A DNA stretch of 64,000 bases from Streptomyces sp. PKU-EA00015 (GCF_013387495.1 NZ_JABZEE010000001.1:248001-312000); one strand, 5' to 3'. Positions 41,489 through 49,869 are shown, numbered from the stretch's first letter. Notes: generated by a model not told the origin, from the sequence alone. Made by a program: numbers and translations.

Positions 41489-42402
41489 CCCTTCCTGCGT
41501 GCTCTTCGCAAGACCGCTCCCGTTTCGCGCAGTACGTGGGCCTTCGCGGCTTTGGGCGGTCCGGGCAGCACATCATGTCCGGCCGTGGCGATCGCGGCGA
41601 GGGCGGCGCGCCCACCGCCGACGAATCCGGCGAGGAGCAGCCGCAGCCTGCCGTGCACGCTGCCCACGAGCGTCGTGCCCTCGTCGAGGAGGTCGCGGGC
41701 CCGCTGGGACTCGTAGGCGATCAGTGCCCGCACCGAGGCGTTCGCCGTGGGGGCGGCGAGGTCCTCCTCGGTGACGCGGAAGCGCTCGAGGTCCTCGGCG
41801 GGCAGGTAGACGCGGTCGCGGGCGAGGTCCTCGGCGACGTCCTGGAGGTGCTCGACGATCTGGAGCGCGGTGCACACGGCATCGGAACGGCGGATGCGCT
41901 CCGGGCTCGACGTGCCGGTGATCGCGAGGACCATCCGGCCGACGGTGGTGGCCGACAGCGCACAGTAGGCGCGCAGGTCGTCCCAGGTCCCGTAGCGGCG
42001 GACGAGCTGATCCTGCCGGTTGGCGGCGATGAGGCCGAGGAAGGGCTCGGGGGTGAGCGAGTGGCGGCGGACGGTGGGCAGCAGGGCGCGCAGCAGCGGA
42101 TGACGCGGGGTGTCGCCGGCCGGGTCGAAGACGCGGCGCAGGTCGGCCTCGAAGGCGTCCAGGAGGACGAGCGGGTCGTCGGCCTCGGCGGGGCCGACAC
42201 CGAGGCTGCGGGCGTCGGCGCCGCCGGGGGCGAGGTCGCCGTCGCCGATGTCGTCGACGAGGCGGGCGAATCCGTAGACGGCCATGAGGTCGTCGCGCCA
42301 GTCGCGCGGGAGGAAGAAGGGGGCGACGGGGAAGTTCTCGTGGGCGGCCTTGTCGAGGGTCGCGCGGGCGGACGCCTCACGCGCCTCCCGGGCGGCCGTC
42401 AC
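41485..42402 (-). CDS. hpnC: Squalene synthase HpnC
   Basis: 305 aa squalene/phytoene synthase family, first gene of the hopanoid operon. N-terminal ENFPVAPFFLPRDWRDDLMA and YGFARLVDDIGDGDLAPGG mark HpnC; the second Asp-rich region is ALQIVEHLQDVAEDLARDR. It converts presqualene diphosphate to hydroxysqualene. The GTG has no ribosome site of its own but overlaps the stop of a 21-codon upstream ORF (ATG 42464, TGA ending 42399), suggesting translational coupling. Confidence 0.93.
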   Translation of the reverse strand: MTAAREAREASARATLDKAAHENFPVAPFFLPRDWRDDLMAVYGFARLVDDIGDGDLAPGGADARSLGVGPAEADDPLVLLDAFEADLRRVFDPAGDTPRHPLLRALLPTVRRHSLTPEPFLGLIAANRQDQLVRRYGTWDDLRAYCALSATTVGRMVLAITGTSSPERIRRSDAVCTALQIVEHLQDVAEDLARDRVYLPAEDLERFRVTEEDLAAPTANASVRALIAYESQRARDLLDEGTTLVGSVHGRLRLLLAGFVGGGRAALAAIATAGHDVLPGPPKAAKAHVLRETGAVLRRARRKG

Positions 42403-42464
42403 CGCGCACTGCCCGGTACGACGCGGACGGCACAGGCGTGGCGGAGCTGGGGAGATTCCGTCAT
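42399..42464 (-). CDS. Possible leader peptide ORF upstream of hpnC
   Basis: 21 codons, ATG 42464 to TGA 42399, reading MTESPQLRHACAVRVVPGSA and one more residue. Its stop overlaps the hpnC GTG (GTGA), and hpnC lacks a ribosome site of its own. A GGGAG lies 11 bases before this ATG. It could be a leader peptide delivering ribosomes to hpnC, or a misjudged N-terminal region. Short and unproven. Confidence 0.3.
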   Translation of the reverse strand: MTESPQLRHACAVRVVPGSAR

Positions 42465-42820
42465 GGCCGTCACATCTCCCGTTCTACACTGCCGACCCAA
42501 TACATCCTATTTCGGACACGCCGCCGCCCATTCTCGCCTCCGGTGACTGCCCGACCCCCGAGACGGAAGGGATAAATCCCCGCACTTGCCGCGATTCCGC
42601 ACCGCTACAGCTTACGTTGTACAACGCACGACGCGGCTCCGGGGTGCCGCTGCACCCGGGGGCGGCGCCCCGATTCGCCCCAACCTTCCCGCGATGCATG
42701 GAACTTGACCGTTGTCCGGCGGTCCGTGCGCATCCGGAGGGGCACGGCGAGAGGCCGCGACCGGTACGCGAGGGCCCCCGCCGCTCGGCCTGCGGCAGGG
42801 GCCCGGGGGCGTGGTGACGG
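42403..42820. other. Hopanoid operon promoter region
   Basis: About 420 bp between the ABC transporter ATPase stop and hpnC. It holds the likely hpnC leader ORF, a lower-GC stretch (42480-42630) with several possible -10 sequences, and the 12-bp palindrome CGTTGTACAACG at 42615-42626. No larger gene is supported on either strand. Confidence 0.45.
42615..42626. promoter_or_regulatory. 12-bp palindrome upstream of hopanoid operon
   Basis: CGTTGTACAACG is a perfect palindrome about 215 bp upstream of hpnC in the low-GC part of the intergenic region. It could be a regulator site for the hopanoid operon. Confidence 0.35.
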
Positions 42821-43618
42821 CTACTTGCCGGTCTCCTTCTCGTACGCCTTGATGACCTCGTCGGTCGGGCCGTCCATCAGCAGCTCGCCCTTCTCCAGCC
42901 ACAGGACACGGTCGCAGGTGTCCCTGATCGACTTGTTGCTGTGACTGACCAGGAAGACCGTGCCGGCCTCCTTGCGGAGCTCGCGGATGCGCTCCTCGGA
43001 GCGGATCTGGAAGCGGCGGTCGCCGGTGGCCAGTGCCTCGTCGATCATCAGGACGTCGTGGTCCTTGGCGGCGGCGATGGAGAAACGGAGCCTGGCCGCC
43101 ATGCCGGAGGAGTAGGTGCGCATGGGCAGGGTGATGAAGTCGCCCTTCTCGTTGATGCCGGAGAAGTCGACGATGTCCTGGTAGCGCTCGCGGATCTCCT
43201 CACGCGACATGCCCATGGCCAGGCCGCCGAGTATGACGTTCCGCTCACCCGTGAGGTCGTTCATCAGCGCGGCGTTGACGCCGAGCAGCGAGGGCTGTCC
43301 GTCGGTGTAGACCCTGCCGCTCTCGGCGGGCAGCAGGCCGGCGATCGCCCGCAGGAGAGTCGACTTGCCGGAGCCGTTGGTGCCGATGAGGCCGATGGCC
43401 TCGCCGCGGTAGGCGGTGAAGGACACACCGCGTACGGCGTGCACCTTGCGCACCCCACGCGACTCGCCCTTGTCGCGGCGCAGGATCCGGCTCAGGGCCG
43501 CGGTGGCGCTCCCCCTGCCACCGCTGCCCGCGTTGACGCGGTAGACGATGTGGACGTCGTCCGCGATCACGGTCGGCACGCGTGCGGCCGACCCGTTGTC
43601 GTTCTTGTCGTCAGCCAC
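42821..43618 (-). CDS. ABC transporter ATP-binding protein (TagH/Wzt-like)
   Basis: 265 aa. Walker A IGLIGTNGSGKSTLLRAIAG, signature YSSGMAARLRFSIA and Walker B DVLMIDEALATGD. The N-terminal Tyr/Val-rich strand (DVHIVYRV) and the signature variant are those of TagH/RfbE-type exporters of wall teichoic acid or O-polysaccharide. No C-terminal carbohydrate-binding extension is present. It overlaps the permease by 8 nt and ends the seven-gene phospho-alcohol locus. Confidence 0.93.
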   Translation of the reverse strand: MADDKNDNGSAARVPTVIADDVHIVYRVNAGSGGRGSATAALSRILRRDKGESRGVRKVHAVRGVSFTAYRGEAIGLIGTNGSGKSTLLRAIAGLLPAESGRVYTDGQPSLLGVNAALMNDLTGERNVILGGLAMGMSREEIRERYQDIVDFSGINEKGDFITLPMRTYSSGMAARLRFSIAAAKDHDVLMIDEALATGDRRFQIRSEERIRELRKEAGTVFLVSHSNKSIRDTCDRVLWLEKGELLMDGPTDEVIKAYEKETGK

Positions 43619-44540
43619 GGCCGTACCGCTCCTCAGCCTTCCAGAAGTACACGAAGCCCGCGAAGCCGATCACGACGGCCCAGCCGAGGGCCGACGCCCA
43701 CACGTGCGAGGGCAGGTTCTCGGAACCGTAGCCGTCGATCAGCGCGAAACGGACCAGGTCCATGTAGAGGGCCGCCGGGTTGTACATCAGGACGTCGGCG
43801 ATCCAGGCCGGCCGGTCGGCGAGCATGATCGGGATGGAGAACATCACACCCGACGCGTACATCCACGTCCGCATGACGAACGGCATGAGCTGGGCCAGGT
43901 CCGGGGTCTTCGAACCGAGCCGCGCCATGATCATGGCCAGGCCGGTGTTGAACAGGAACTGCAGGGCCAGCGCCGGGAGCACCAGGAACCACGACCAGGT
44001 CGGGTAGCTGCCGAACGCCACGACGATGGCGACCAGCACGATCATCGAGAACAGCAGCTGCTGGAGCTGCTGGAGCGCGAAGGAGATCGGCAGCGAGGCG
44101 CGCGGGAAGTGCAAAGCGCGGACCAGGCCCAGGTTGGACGAGATCGCGCGGACGCCGGCCATCACCGAGCTCTGCGTGAACGTGAACACGAACACACCGG
44201 TCACCAGGAACGGCACATAGACCTCGACGGGCATGCCCCGGCTGGCATTCAGGATCAGACCGAAGATCAGGAAGTAGACCAGCGCGTTGAGCAGCGGGGT
44301 CGCCACCTGCCACAGCTGGCCGAGCTTCGCCTGGCTGTACTGGGCCGTGAGCTTGGCCTGCGAGAAGGCCAGGATGAAGTGGCGCCGCCCCCACAGCTGC
44401 CTGACGTACTCGGCCAGGCCGGGACGGGCGCCGGAGACCGACAGTCCGTACTTGGCCGCGAGCTGTGCCGGCGAGAGGCCGTCGTCGGGCGACGGCGTGG
44501 GGCTCATCGCGACGGCACCGTCATGGGTTGTGTCACTCAC
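43611..44540 (-). CDS. ABC-2 type polysaccharide/teichoic-acid exporter permease (TagG-like)
   Basis: 309 aa with six hydrophobic segments after a 70-residue cytosolic start that includes GLSPAQLAAKYGLSVSGARP. Segments include LLNALVYFLIFGLILNASRG and VPFLVTGVFVFTFTQSSVMA, and the family loop NLGLVRALHFPRASLPIS. It pairs with the following ATPase (8-nt overlap) to export a lipid-linked polymer. 84 bp separate it from the GT2 gene. Confidence 0.93.
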   Translation of the reverse strand: MSDTTHDGAVAMSPTPSPDDGLSPAQLAAKYGLSVSGARPGLAEYVRQLWGRRHFILAFSQAKLTAQYSQAKLGQLWQVATPLLNALVYFLIFGLILNASRGMPVEVYVPFLVTGVFVFTFTQSSVMAGVRAISSNLGLVRALHFPRASLPISFALQQLQQLLFSMIVLVAIVVAFGSYPTWSWFLVLPALALQFLFNTGLAMIMARLGSKTPDLAQLMPFVMRTWMYASGVMFSIPIMLADRPAWIADVLMYNPAALYMDLVRFALIDGYGSENLPSHVWASALGWAVVIGFAGFVYFWKAEERYGRG

Positions 44541-44624
44541 AAGTTGAAACTTCCGTGTTCACGATGCGGGGCTGATCGGGGCTCTGTGTGTCCTTCGGCC
44601 CAGATGCTCTCAGAACCGAGCTTG

Positions 44625-45509
44625 TCAGACGACAGGAGGTCGGCCCAGCTTGGTGAGCCGCCACACAGTACGCCACTTCATGGGACGGCGCGGTCCGCAG
44701 GGGGTCCGCCACCCCTCCGCGAAGCCCCTGAACCACGCCTTCAGCGCGGGCGCCGTCGGCCGGCGCAGCAGCGTGAGCAGCACCCAGACGCCCAGGTAGA
44801 CGGGGATGAGCGGCACGGGCAGATTGCGGCGGGCCACCCACACGCGGTTGCGGGCCACCATGCGGTGGTAGACCGCGTGCCGCGAGGGCGGCATCGTGGG
44901 GTGGAGCAGGACGATGTCCGCGCGGTAGTCGATGGCCCAGCCCGCGTCGAGCGCGCGCCAGGCGAGGTCGGTCTCCTCGTGGGCGTAGAAGAACTCGTCG
45001 GGCAGCCCGCCGACCTCCTCGATGACCTCGGTCCGCACGGCGTTGGCGCCGCCGAGGAAGGTCGTCACGCGCGAGGAGCGCATCGGGTCGGAGGCGCGCA
45101 GCCGCGGGACGTGGCGGCGCTGGGTGAGCCCGGTCTCCGGGTCGGCGATGCGGAAGCTGATGATGCCGAGCCGCGGGTCGGCGTCGAAGGCCTGGCGCAC
45201 GAGTTCGCCGGTGTCGGCACCCGGCAGCAGGCCGTCGTCGTCGAGGAATAGCAGGACGTCGACGTCCCTGCCGGACGGGCCGAACGCCTCGATGCCCACG
45301 TTGCGGCCGCCCGGGATGCCGAGGTTCTCGGGCAGGTCCACGGTCCGCACGCCTTCGGGGACGTCGAGCACGGGGGCGCCGTTGCCGACGACGACGACCT
45401 CGATCCGGTCGCCGTGCTGCCCCGCGACCGAGTCGAGGAGCGCACGCAGTTCGTCGGGGCGGTTCCCCATGGTGATGACGACCGCGCCCAGCTTGAGCGG
45501 AGCCGTCAT
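44625..45509 (-). CDS. GT2 family glycosyltransferase
   Basis: 294 aa GT-A enzyme: LGAVVITMGNRPDELRALLD, VVVVGNGAPVLDVPEG, the metal motif LLFLDDDGLLPGAD, and acceptor-side EEVGGLPDEFFYAHEETDLA. A C-terminal hydrophobic stretch (LIPVYLGVWVLLTLLRR) suggests membrane contact. Similar to rhamnosyl/galactofuranosyl transferases; the sugar is unknown. The ATG overlaps the stop of the CDP-alcohol phosphotransferase (ATGA), so it belongs to the same locus and probably decorates its product. Confidence 0.9.
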   Translation of the reverse strand: MTAPLKLGAVVITMGNRPDELRALLDSVAGQHGDRIEVVVVGNGAPVLDVPEGVRTVDLPENLGIPGGRNVGIEAFGPSGRDVDVLLFLDDDGLLPGADTGELVRQAFDADPRLGIISFRIADPETGLTQRRHVPRLRASDPMRSSRVTTFLGGANAVRTEVIEEVGGLPDEFFYAHEETDLAWRALDAGWAIDYRADIVLLHPTMPPSRHAVYHRMVARNRVWVARRNLPVPLIPVYLGVWVLLTLLRRPTAPALKAWFRGFAEGWRTPCGPRRPMKWRTVWRLTKLGRPPVV

Positions 45510-46285
45510 TTCAGCCTGCTCGACGCCAGGACAGAGACCAGGTGCAGCACCGTCTGCAGCAGCGCGATGCCGGCCAGCACGGCGACGCCGAGGCGCGAGA
45601 AGAACAGGTCGCCCCGGAGCTGGTCCAGGACGGCCAGCACCAGGATGAGCAGGGACGCCTCGATGCCGAGGACCAGCCGGTGGAACTTCAGCGCGGCGGC
45701 GGCCCGGCGGGCGAGCGCCATGCCGGAGGAGCGCGGCTCGGCCGCCGCCTCCTTGACCGGGGGCAGCCCGCCCTGGTGGCGGGCGACACCGACCAGGTCG
45801 GTCTCCGCCTTGATCAGGATCGCGCCGAGCGCGGCGAGCGTGCCGAGGAAGGCCCACAGCCAGTCGGTCCGCCCGCTGCCCCACAGGTCCGCGGCGCGCA
45901 GGCCGAAGCCGACCAGGACCGCCGCGTCGCACAGGTAGGCGCCGACCCGGTCCAGGTACACGCCGGACAGTGAGAACTGCTTCTTCCAGCGGGCCACCTC
46001 ACCGTCGACGCAGTCGAGCAGCAGGTACAGCTGGACCGCCACCACACCGAGGACGGCACCCCAGATCCCCGGCACCAGCAGCGCCGGGGCGGCGAGGACG
46101 CCCGCGAGAGTCATCAGGTAGGTCAGCTGGTTCGGCGTGACCCGGGTGTTCACCAGCAAGCGCGTGACGCGCAGCGAGATCTCCCGCATGTACAGGCGCC
46201 CGCCCCAGTGCTCTCCGCTGCGCCGGTCCTTCACACCCGCCGGGTGAACGACCGGACGCAGTTCAGCTACGGATGGTCTTGGCAT
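45506..46285 (-). CDS. CDP-alcohol phosphatidyltransferase-family protein with altered active site
   Basis: 259 aa with five or six membrane segments. The family motif D-x2-D-G-x2-A-R-x8-G-x3-D-x3-D reads DCVDGEVAR ... SGVYLDRVGA: the last Asp, the general base in characterised members, is Ala. The other Asp residues are present. It may be inactive, use another base, or be a partner of the larger CDP-alcohol phosphotransferase upstream. ATG 46285 overlaps the dehydrogenase end by 23 nt and lacks a clear ribosome site, so translation is probably coupled. Confidence 0.87.
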   Translation of the reverse strand: MPRPSVAELRPVVHPAGVKDRRSGEHWGGRLYMREISLRVTRLLVNTRVTPNQLTYLMTLAGVLAAPALLVPGIWGAVLGVVAVQLYLLLDCVDGEVARWKKQFSLSGVYLDRVGAYLCDAAVLVGFGLRAADLWGSGRTDWLWAFLGTLAALGAILIKAETDLVGVARHQGGLPPVKEAAAEPRSSGMALARRAAAALKFHRLVLGIEASLLILVLAVLDQLRGDLFFSRLGVAVLAGIALLQTVLHLVSVLASSRLK

Positions 46286-47324
46286 AGTCGGCGTACGCGT
46301 CCCTGATCTGGTCGGTGGTGAGGTCGAGGTGCTCGAGGACGGTGAACCGTCCCGGGCGGGTCTGCGGTGCGTACTCCACGGCGCGGACGAACTCCTCCGT
46401 GGAGAACCCGATCTCCTCCGGCAGCACCGGCAGCCCGTGCCGGCGCAGTGCCTCGGCGAACAGGGCCGCGTCCTCGCGCGCACCGCGCAGGTGCATCGCG
46501 AACGCGGCGCCGAGGCCGACCTGCTCGCCGTGGCTGGCGGCCCGCTTGGGATAGAGGAGGTCGAAGGCGTGGCTGATCTCGTGGCAGGCGCCGGACGAAG
46601 GCCGGGAGTCGCCGCTGATCGACATGGCGATGCCGGAGAGCACCAGGGCCTCGGCGAGTACGGTGAGGAACTCGTCGTCGCCGACGCCGCCGGGGTGGCG
46701 CAGCACGGCCTCACCGGCGGTGCGGGCCATGGCCGCGGCGAGGCCGTCCACCGGCTCGCCGTTGACGCGGTGGGAGAGCTCCCAGTCGGCGATCGCCGAG
46801 ATGTTGGAGATCGCGTCGCCGATGCCGGAGCGGACGAAGCGCACAGGGGCGTCGCGGACCACGTCGAGGTCGATGACCATGGCGATCGGCGAGGGCACGC
46901 CGTAGGAGCCGCGACCGTTGTCGTTGTCGAGGATGGAGATCGGCGAGCACAGGCCGTCGTGCGCGAGGTTGGTCGCGACGGCGGCGAGCGGAAGCCCGAC
47001 CCGGGCCGCGGCGTACTTCGCCACGTCGATGATCTTGCCGCCGCCGAGGCCGACGACCGCGTCGTACCGGCTGCCCTTTATGTCGTCGGCGAGCTTGACC
47101 GCGGAGTCGATGGTGCCGTCGCAGACCTCGTACCAGTCGGCGCCCGGCAGCGCGGGGGCCAGACGCTCGCGCAGCGCCTGCCCCGAGCCGCCGCTGACGG
47201 CGAAGGCCAGCTTGCCGGACGCGGAGATGCGCTGGTCCGCCAGAAGAGCGGCCAGATCGTCCAGGGCTCCCGCGCGGATGTCGACGACGACCGGGGAAGG
47301 AATGAGCCGGGTCAGTACAGGCAC
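46263..47324 (-). CDS. sn-Glycerol-1-phosphate dehydrogenase-like iron/zinc alcohol dehydrogenase
   Basis: 353 aa, dehydroquinate synthase/iron-alcohol dehydrogenase fold. NAD site VVGLGGGKIIDVAKYAA; LAHDGLCSPISIL matches the substrate loop of G1P dehydrogenases (AraM/EgsA: SHDGxASP); metal ligands in SGIGDAISNISAIADWEL, RPSSGACHEISHAFD and SHGEQVGLG. By family it reduces dihydroxyacetone phosphate to sn-glycerol-1-phosphate. Its location between a CTP-transferase and CDP-alcohol phosphotransferases suggests that this alcohol phosphate is activated as CDP-glycerol. GTG start overlaps the cytidylyltransferase end by 13 nt. Confidence 0.88.
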   Translation of the reverse strand: MPVLTRLIPSPVVVDIRAGALDDLAALLADQRISASGKLAFAVSGGSGQALRERLAPALPGADWYEVCDGTIDSAVKLADDIKGSRYDAVVGLGGGKIIDVAKYAAARVGLPLAAVATNLAHDGLCSPISILDNDNGRGSYGVPSPIAMVIDLDVVRDAPVRFVRSGIGDAISNISAIADWELSHRVNGEPVDGLAAAMARTAGEAVLRHPGGVGDDEFLTVLAEALVLSGIAMSISGDSRPSSGACHEISHAFDLLYPKRAASHGEQVGLGAAFAMHLRGAREDAALFAEALRRHGLPVLPEEIGFSTEEFVRAVEYAPQTRPGRFTVLEHLDLTTDQIRDAYADYAKTIRS

Positions 47325-48049
47325 GCGATCTCACGGCCCTTCGCGAGGTCGTCGTGGTTGTCGATCTCGACCCACCTGACGTCCCCGATCGGGGCCACGT
47401 CGATCGTGAAACCGCGATGGACGAGCTCCTGGTAGCCGTCCTCGTAGTAGAGGTCCGGGTCCCGCTCGAAGGTGGCCTTCAGCGCGTCGGCGAGGTCGGC
47501 GGCGGCGTCGGGCTCGATGAGGGTGACACCGATGTACTCGCCGGTGGCGTCGGCGGGGTCCATGAGCTTGGTGATCCGCCGGACGCCCTTGCCGTCGGCC
47601 GTGACGACCTTCATCTCCTCGTCGGCGAGGTTCTTCACCGTGTCGAGGGCGAGAATGATCCGCCGGCCGTTTCCGCGGGCGGCGAGGAGCGTCTTCTCGA
47701 CCGACACGGGGTGCACGGTGTCGCCGTTGGCGAGGATGACGCCCTCGGCGAGGACGTCACGGGCGCACCACAGGGAGTAGGCGTTGTTCCACTCCTCGGC
47801 CTTGTCGTTGTCGACGAGGGTGAGCTTCAGGCCGTACTTCGCCTCGAGCGCCGCCTTGCGCTCGTAGACGGCCTCCTTGCGGTAGCCGACGACGATCGCG
47901 GCCTCGGTGAGCCCGATCTCGGCGAAGTTGCCGAGGGTGAGGTCGAGGACGGTGGTGTCGCCGTCCACAGGCACGAGGGCCTTCGGGAGCGTGTCGGTGT
48001 AGGGGCGAAGACGCCTTCCGGCACCGGCTGCCAGTACGAGGCCGATCAT
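47312..48049 (-). CDS. Nucleotidyltransferase (CTP:alcohol-phosphate cytidylyltransferase-like)
   Basis: 245 aa NTP_transferase fold. Signature IGLVLAAGAGRRLRPYTDTL with PKALVPV, then the metal Asp in VILANGDTVHPVS and a second Asp near VRWVEIDNHDDLAKG. Closest in pattern to phosphocholine or inositol-1-phosphate cytidylyltransferases. The neighbours (G1P dehydrogenase-like and CDP-alcohol phosphotransferase) suggest it makes a CDP-alcohol. The ATG overlaps the stop of the large CDP-alcohol phosphotransferase (ATGA). Confidence 0.9.
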   Translation of the reverse strand: MIGLVLAAGAGRRLRPYTDTLPKALVPVDGDTTVLDLTLGNFAEIGLTEAAIVVGYRKEAVYERKAALEAKYGLKLTLVDNDKAEEWNNAYSLWCARDVLAEGVILANGDTVHPVSVEKTLLAARGNGRRIILALDTVKNLADEEMKVVTADGKGVRRITKLMDPADATGEYIGVTLIEPDAAADLADALKATFERDPDLYYEDGYQELVHRGFTIDVAPIGDVRWVEIDNHDDLAKGREIACLY

Positions 48050-49869
48050 GCGGGTTCTCCTTCGTCATGTACTGCGGGTGCACCCCGTTCATGGGCGGTC
48101 ACCCAGAAGCGGATGCTCTCGGCCGGCACCACGAGCGCGACAGCCACGGCGATGACGGTCAGCGCGATGGTGAAGTCCGTGCCGTTCAGCAGGAAGGTCG
48201 CCAGCGCGACCGCCAGGACCCGCCCCTCGTGCCCGCCGATCACCCGCACCAGCCAGTGCGGGGGCGCGCCCGTACCGCCGCGTATGCGGTACACCGTGTC
48301 GTAGTGATGGTAGGCGACTGCCGCCACCAGCCCGAAAGCTGCCGGTAGCGCCCCGTTCACCTCCGCGTGAGCGGCGAGGACGAGGACGGTGCCGTACTCG
48401 GCGGCCCGGAACACCGGGGGCACCAGCCAGTCGAGGGCGCCCTTGAGGGGCCGCGCGACCGCGATGCCGGAGGTGACCGCGTAACCGGCGGCCGCCGCGA
48501 CGGTCCACCCGGAGCCGAAGCCGGTGAAGGCGGCTGTGGCCACCACCGCGGCGGCACCGGCGACGGCGGCCGCGAGCGGTATGAGCCCGGGGAGGTCGCG
48601 CACGCTCTTGGCGGCGGCACGCGCCACCGTCTGGGCCAGCGGACCCGAGTCGGCGAGGTCCGCGAGCGCCTGGGCGGCGCGGTCGGTTCGGTGGGCCCGG
48701 CGGGTGAGCGAGCGCAGCACGCGGCCGGCGGTGGTGTAGCAGGCGGCGAGGGAGCAGCCGGCCAGCAGGGCCCAGAAGACGATCCGGGGGGTGGTGATCG
48801 CGGTGAGCACCGCGATCATGGCCCAGCGCTCGCCGATCGGCAGCACTATCATCCGGCGCACCCACACCGTCCAGCCGACGCTGTCGAGCCTGTCCGACAG
48901 GGCTGCCGTGGGACTCGTGTTCGCTGTGGCGTCGTGGTTGGCCTCGTTGAACGAGAAGTCGACCACGTGCCGGCAGGTCTGCAGAACCATCGCGCCGAGC
49001 GCGAGCGCCCATACGTCGTCGCCGGCGCGTGCGGCGCCGAGGGCGAGACCGGCGTAGTAGGCGTACTCCTTGGCGCGGTCGAAGGTGGCGTCCAGCCAGG
49101 CGCCCAGCGTCGAGTACTGCAGCGAGTAGCGGGCGAGCTGGCCGTCGGTGCAGTCCAGGACGAAGGAGACGAGCAGCAGCACTCCGGCCGCGACGAAGCC
49201 CGGACGGGTGCCGGTCGCCGCGCATCCGGCGGCGATGAGCGCGGTGAGCAGCGAGGCGGTGGTGACCTGGTTCGGGGTCAGTCCGCGGCGGGCGCACCAG
49301 CGCGCGATGTAGCGGGAGTACGGGCTGACGCAGAAGGTCGTGAAGAAGCCGTCACGCGCCTTGACGGCGGAGCGCAGGCGGACGGCCTCGTCGTCGACGG
49401 CCTCGACCGCCGCGCGGACCCGGTGCCTCTGCTCCGCCTCCGTGGGCACCTCGGCGACAAGGGAGCCCAGCTCGGGGCGGTGCACGGTGGCGCCCCCGGC
49501 TTCGAGGGCGGTGGCGACGTCGTCCACCAGCCCGGCCCCGGTGACGGCGGCCGCGCCGGCGGGCACGGTCGCCGTGACCGTGCCCACGGCCGCGGTCAGC
49601 GCGGCGCGGGCGGCCGGCTGGGCGGTCAGCGCCCCGGTGACGGCGGCGGCAGGGAAGCGGGGGTCGGTCAGGGCCAGCCGCAGGGCGTGCACATGTCCAA
49701 CGAAGCGGGGGTCGACCAGGGCGACACGCTGGGCTCGCGGCACGTCCGCGACGAGGGCGGCGGTGTGCTCGGGACCGTTGGCGACGTGCACGTCGAAACC
49801 CAGCGACCGCAGATCGCCTTCGAGCGGCGATCCGGGTACCGGCGGACCGGTGAGGATGGCGGTCGACAG
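48046..49869 (-). CDS. Large CDP-alcohol phosphatidyltransferase-family membrane protein
   Basis: 607 aa. Residues 1-150 form a soluble Rossmann-like part (STAILTGPPVPGSPLEGDLR ...), then an intact CDP-alcohol phosphotransferase motif, CTDGQLAR ... LGAWLDATFD, in a six-helix membrane domain, then a second membrane region of about 200 residues (I recall DUF5941 for such proteins). The start is unusual: CTG 49869 has AAGGAG nine bases upstream and gives the sensible N-terminus; the first standard codon is GTG 49791, without ribosome site. It leads the seven-gene locus and probably forms a phosphodiester from the CDP-alcohol made by the next gene. Confidence 0.85.
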   Translation of the reverse strand: MSTAILTGPPVPGSPLEGDLRSLGFDVHVANGPEHTAALVADVPRAQRVALVDPRFVGHVHALRLALTDPRFPAAAVTGALTAQPAARAALTAAVGTVTATVPAGAAAVTGAGLVDDVATALEAGGATVHRPELGSLVAEVPTEAEQRHRVRAAVEAVDDEAVRLRSAVKARDGFFTTFCVSPYSRYIARWCARRGLTPNQVTTASLLTALIAAGCAATGTRPGFVAAGVLLLVSFVLDCTDGQLARYSLQYSTLGAWLDATFDRAKEYAYYAGLALGAARAGDDVWALALGAMVLQTCRHVVDFSFNEANHDATANTSPTAALSDRLDSVGWTVWVRRMIVLPIGERWAMIAVLTAITTPRIVFWALLAGCSLAACYTTAGRVLRSLTRRAHRTDRAAQALADLADSGPLAQTVARAAAKSVRDLPGLIPLAAAVAGAAAVVATAAFTGFGSGWTVAAAAGYAVTSGIAVARPLKGALDWLVPPVFRAAEYGTVLVLAAHAEVNGALPAAFGLVAAVAYHHYDTVYRIRGGTGAPPHWLVRVIGGHEGRVLAVALATFLLNGTDFTIALTVIAVAVALVVPAESIRFWVTAHERGAPAVHDEGEPA

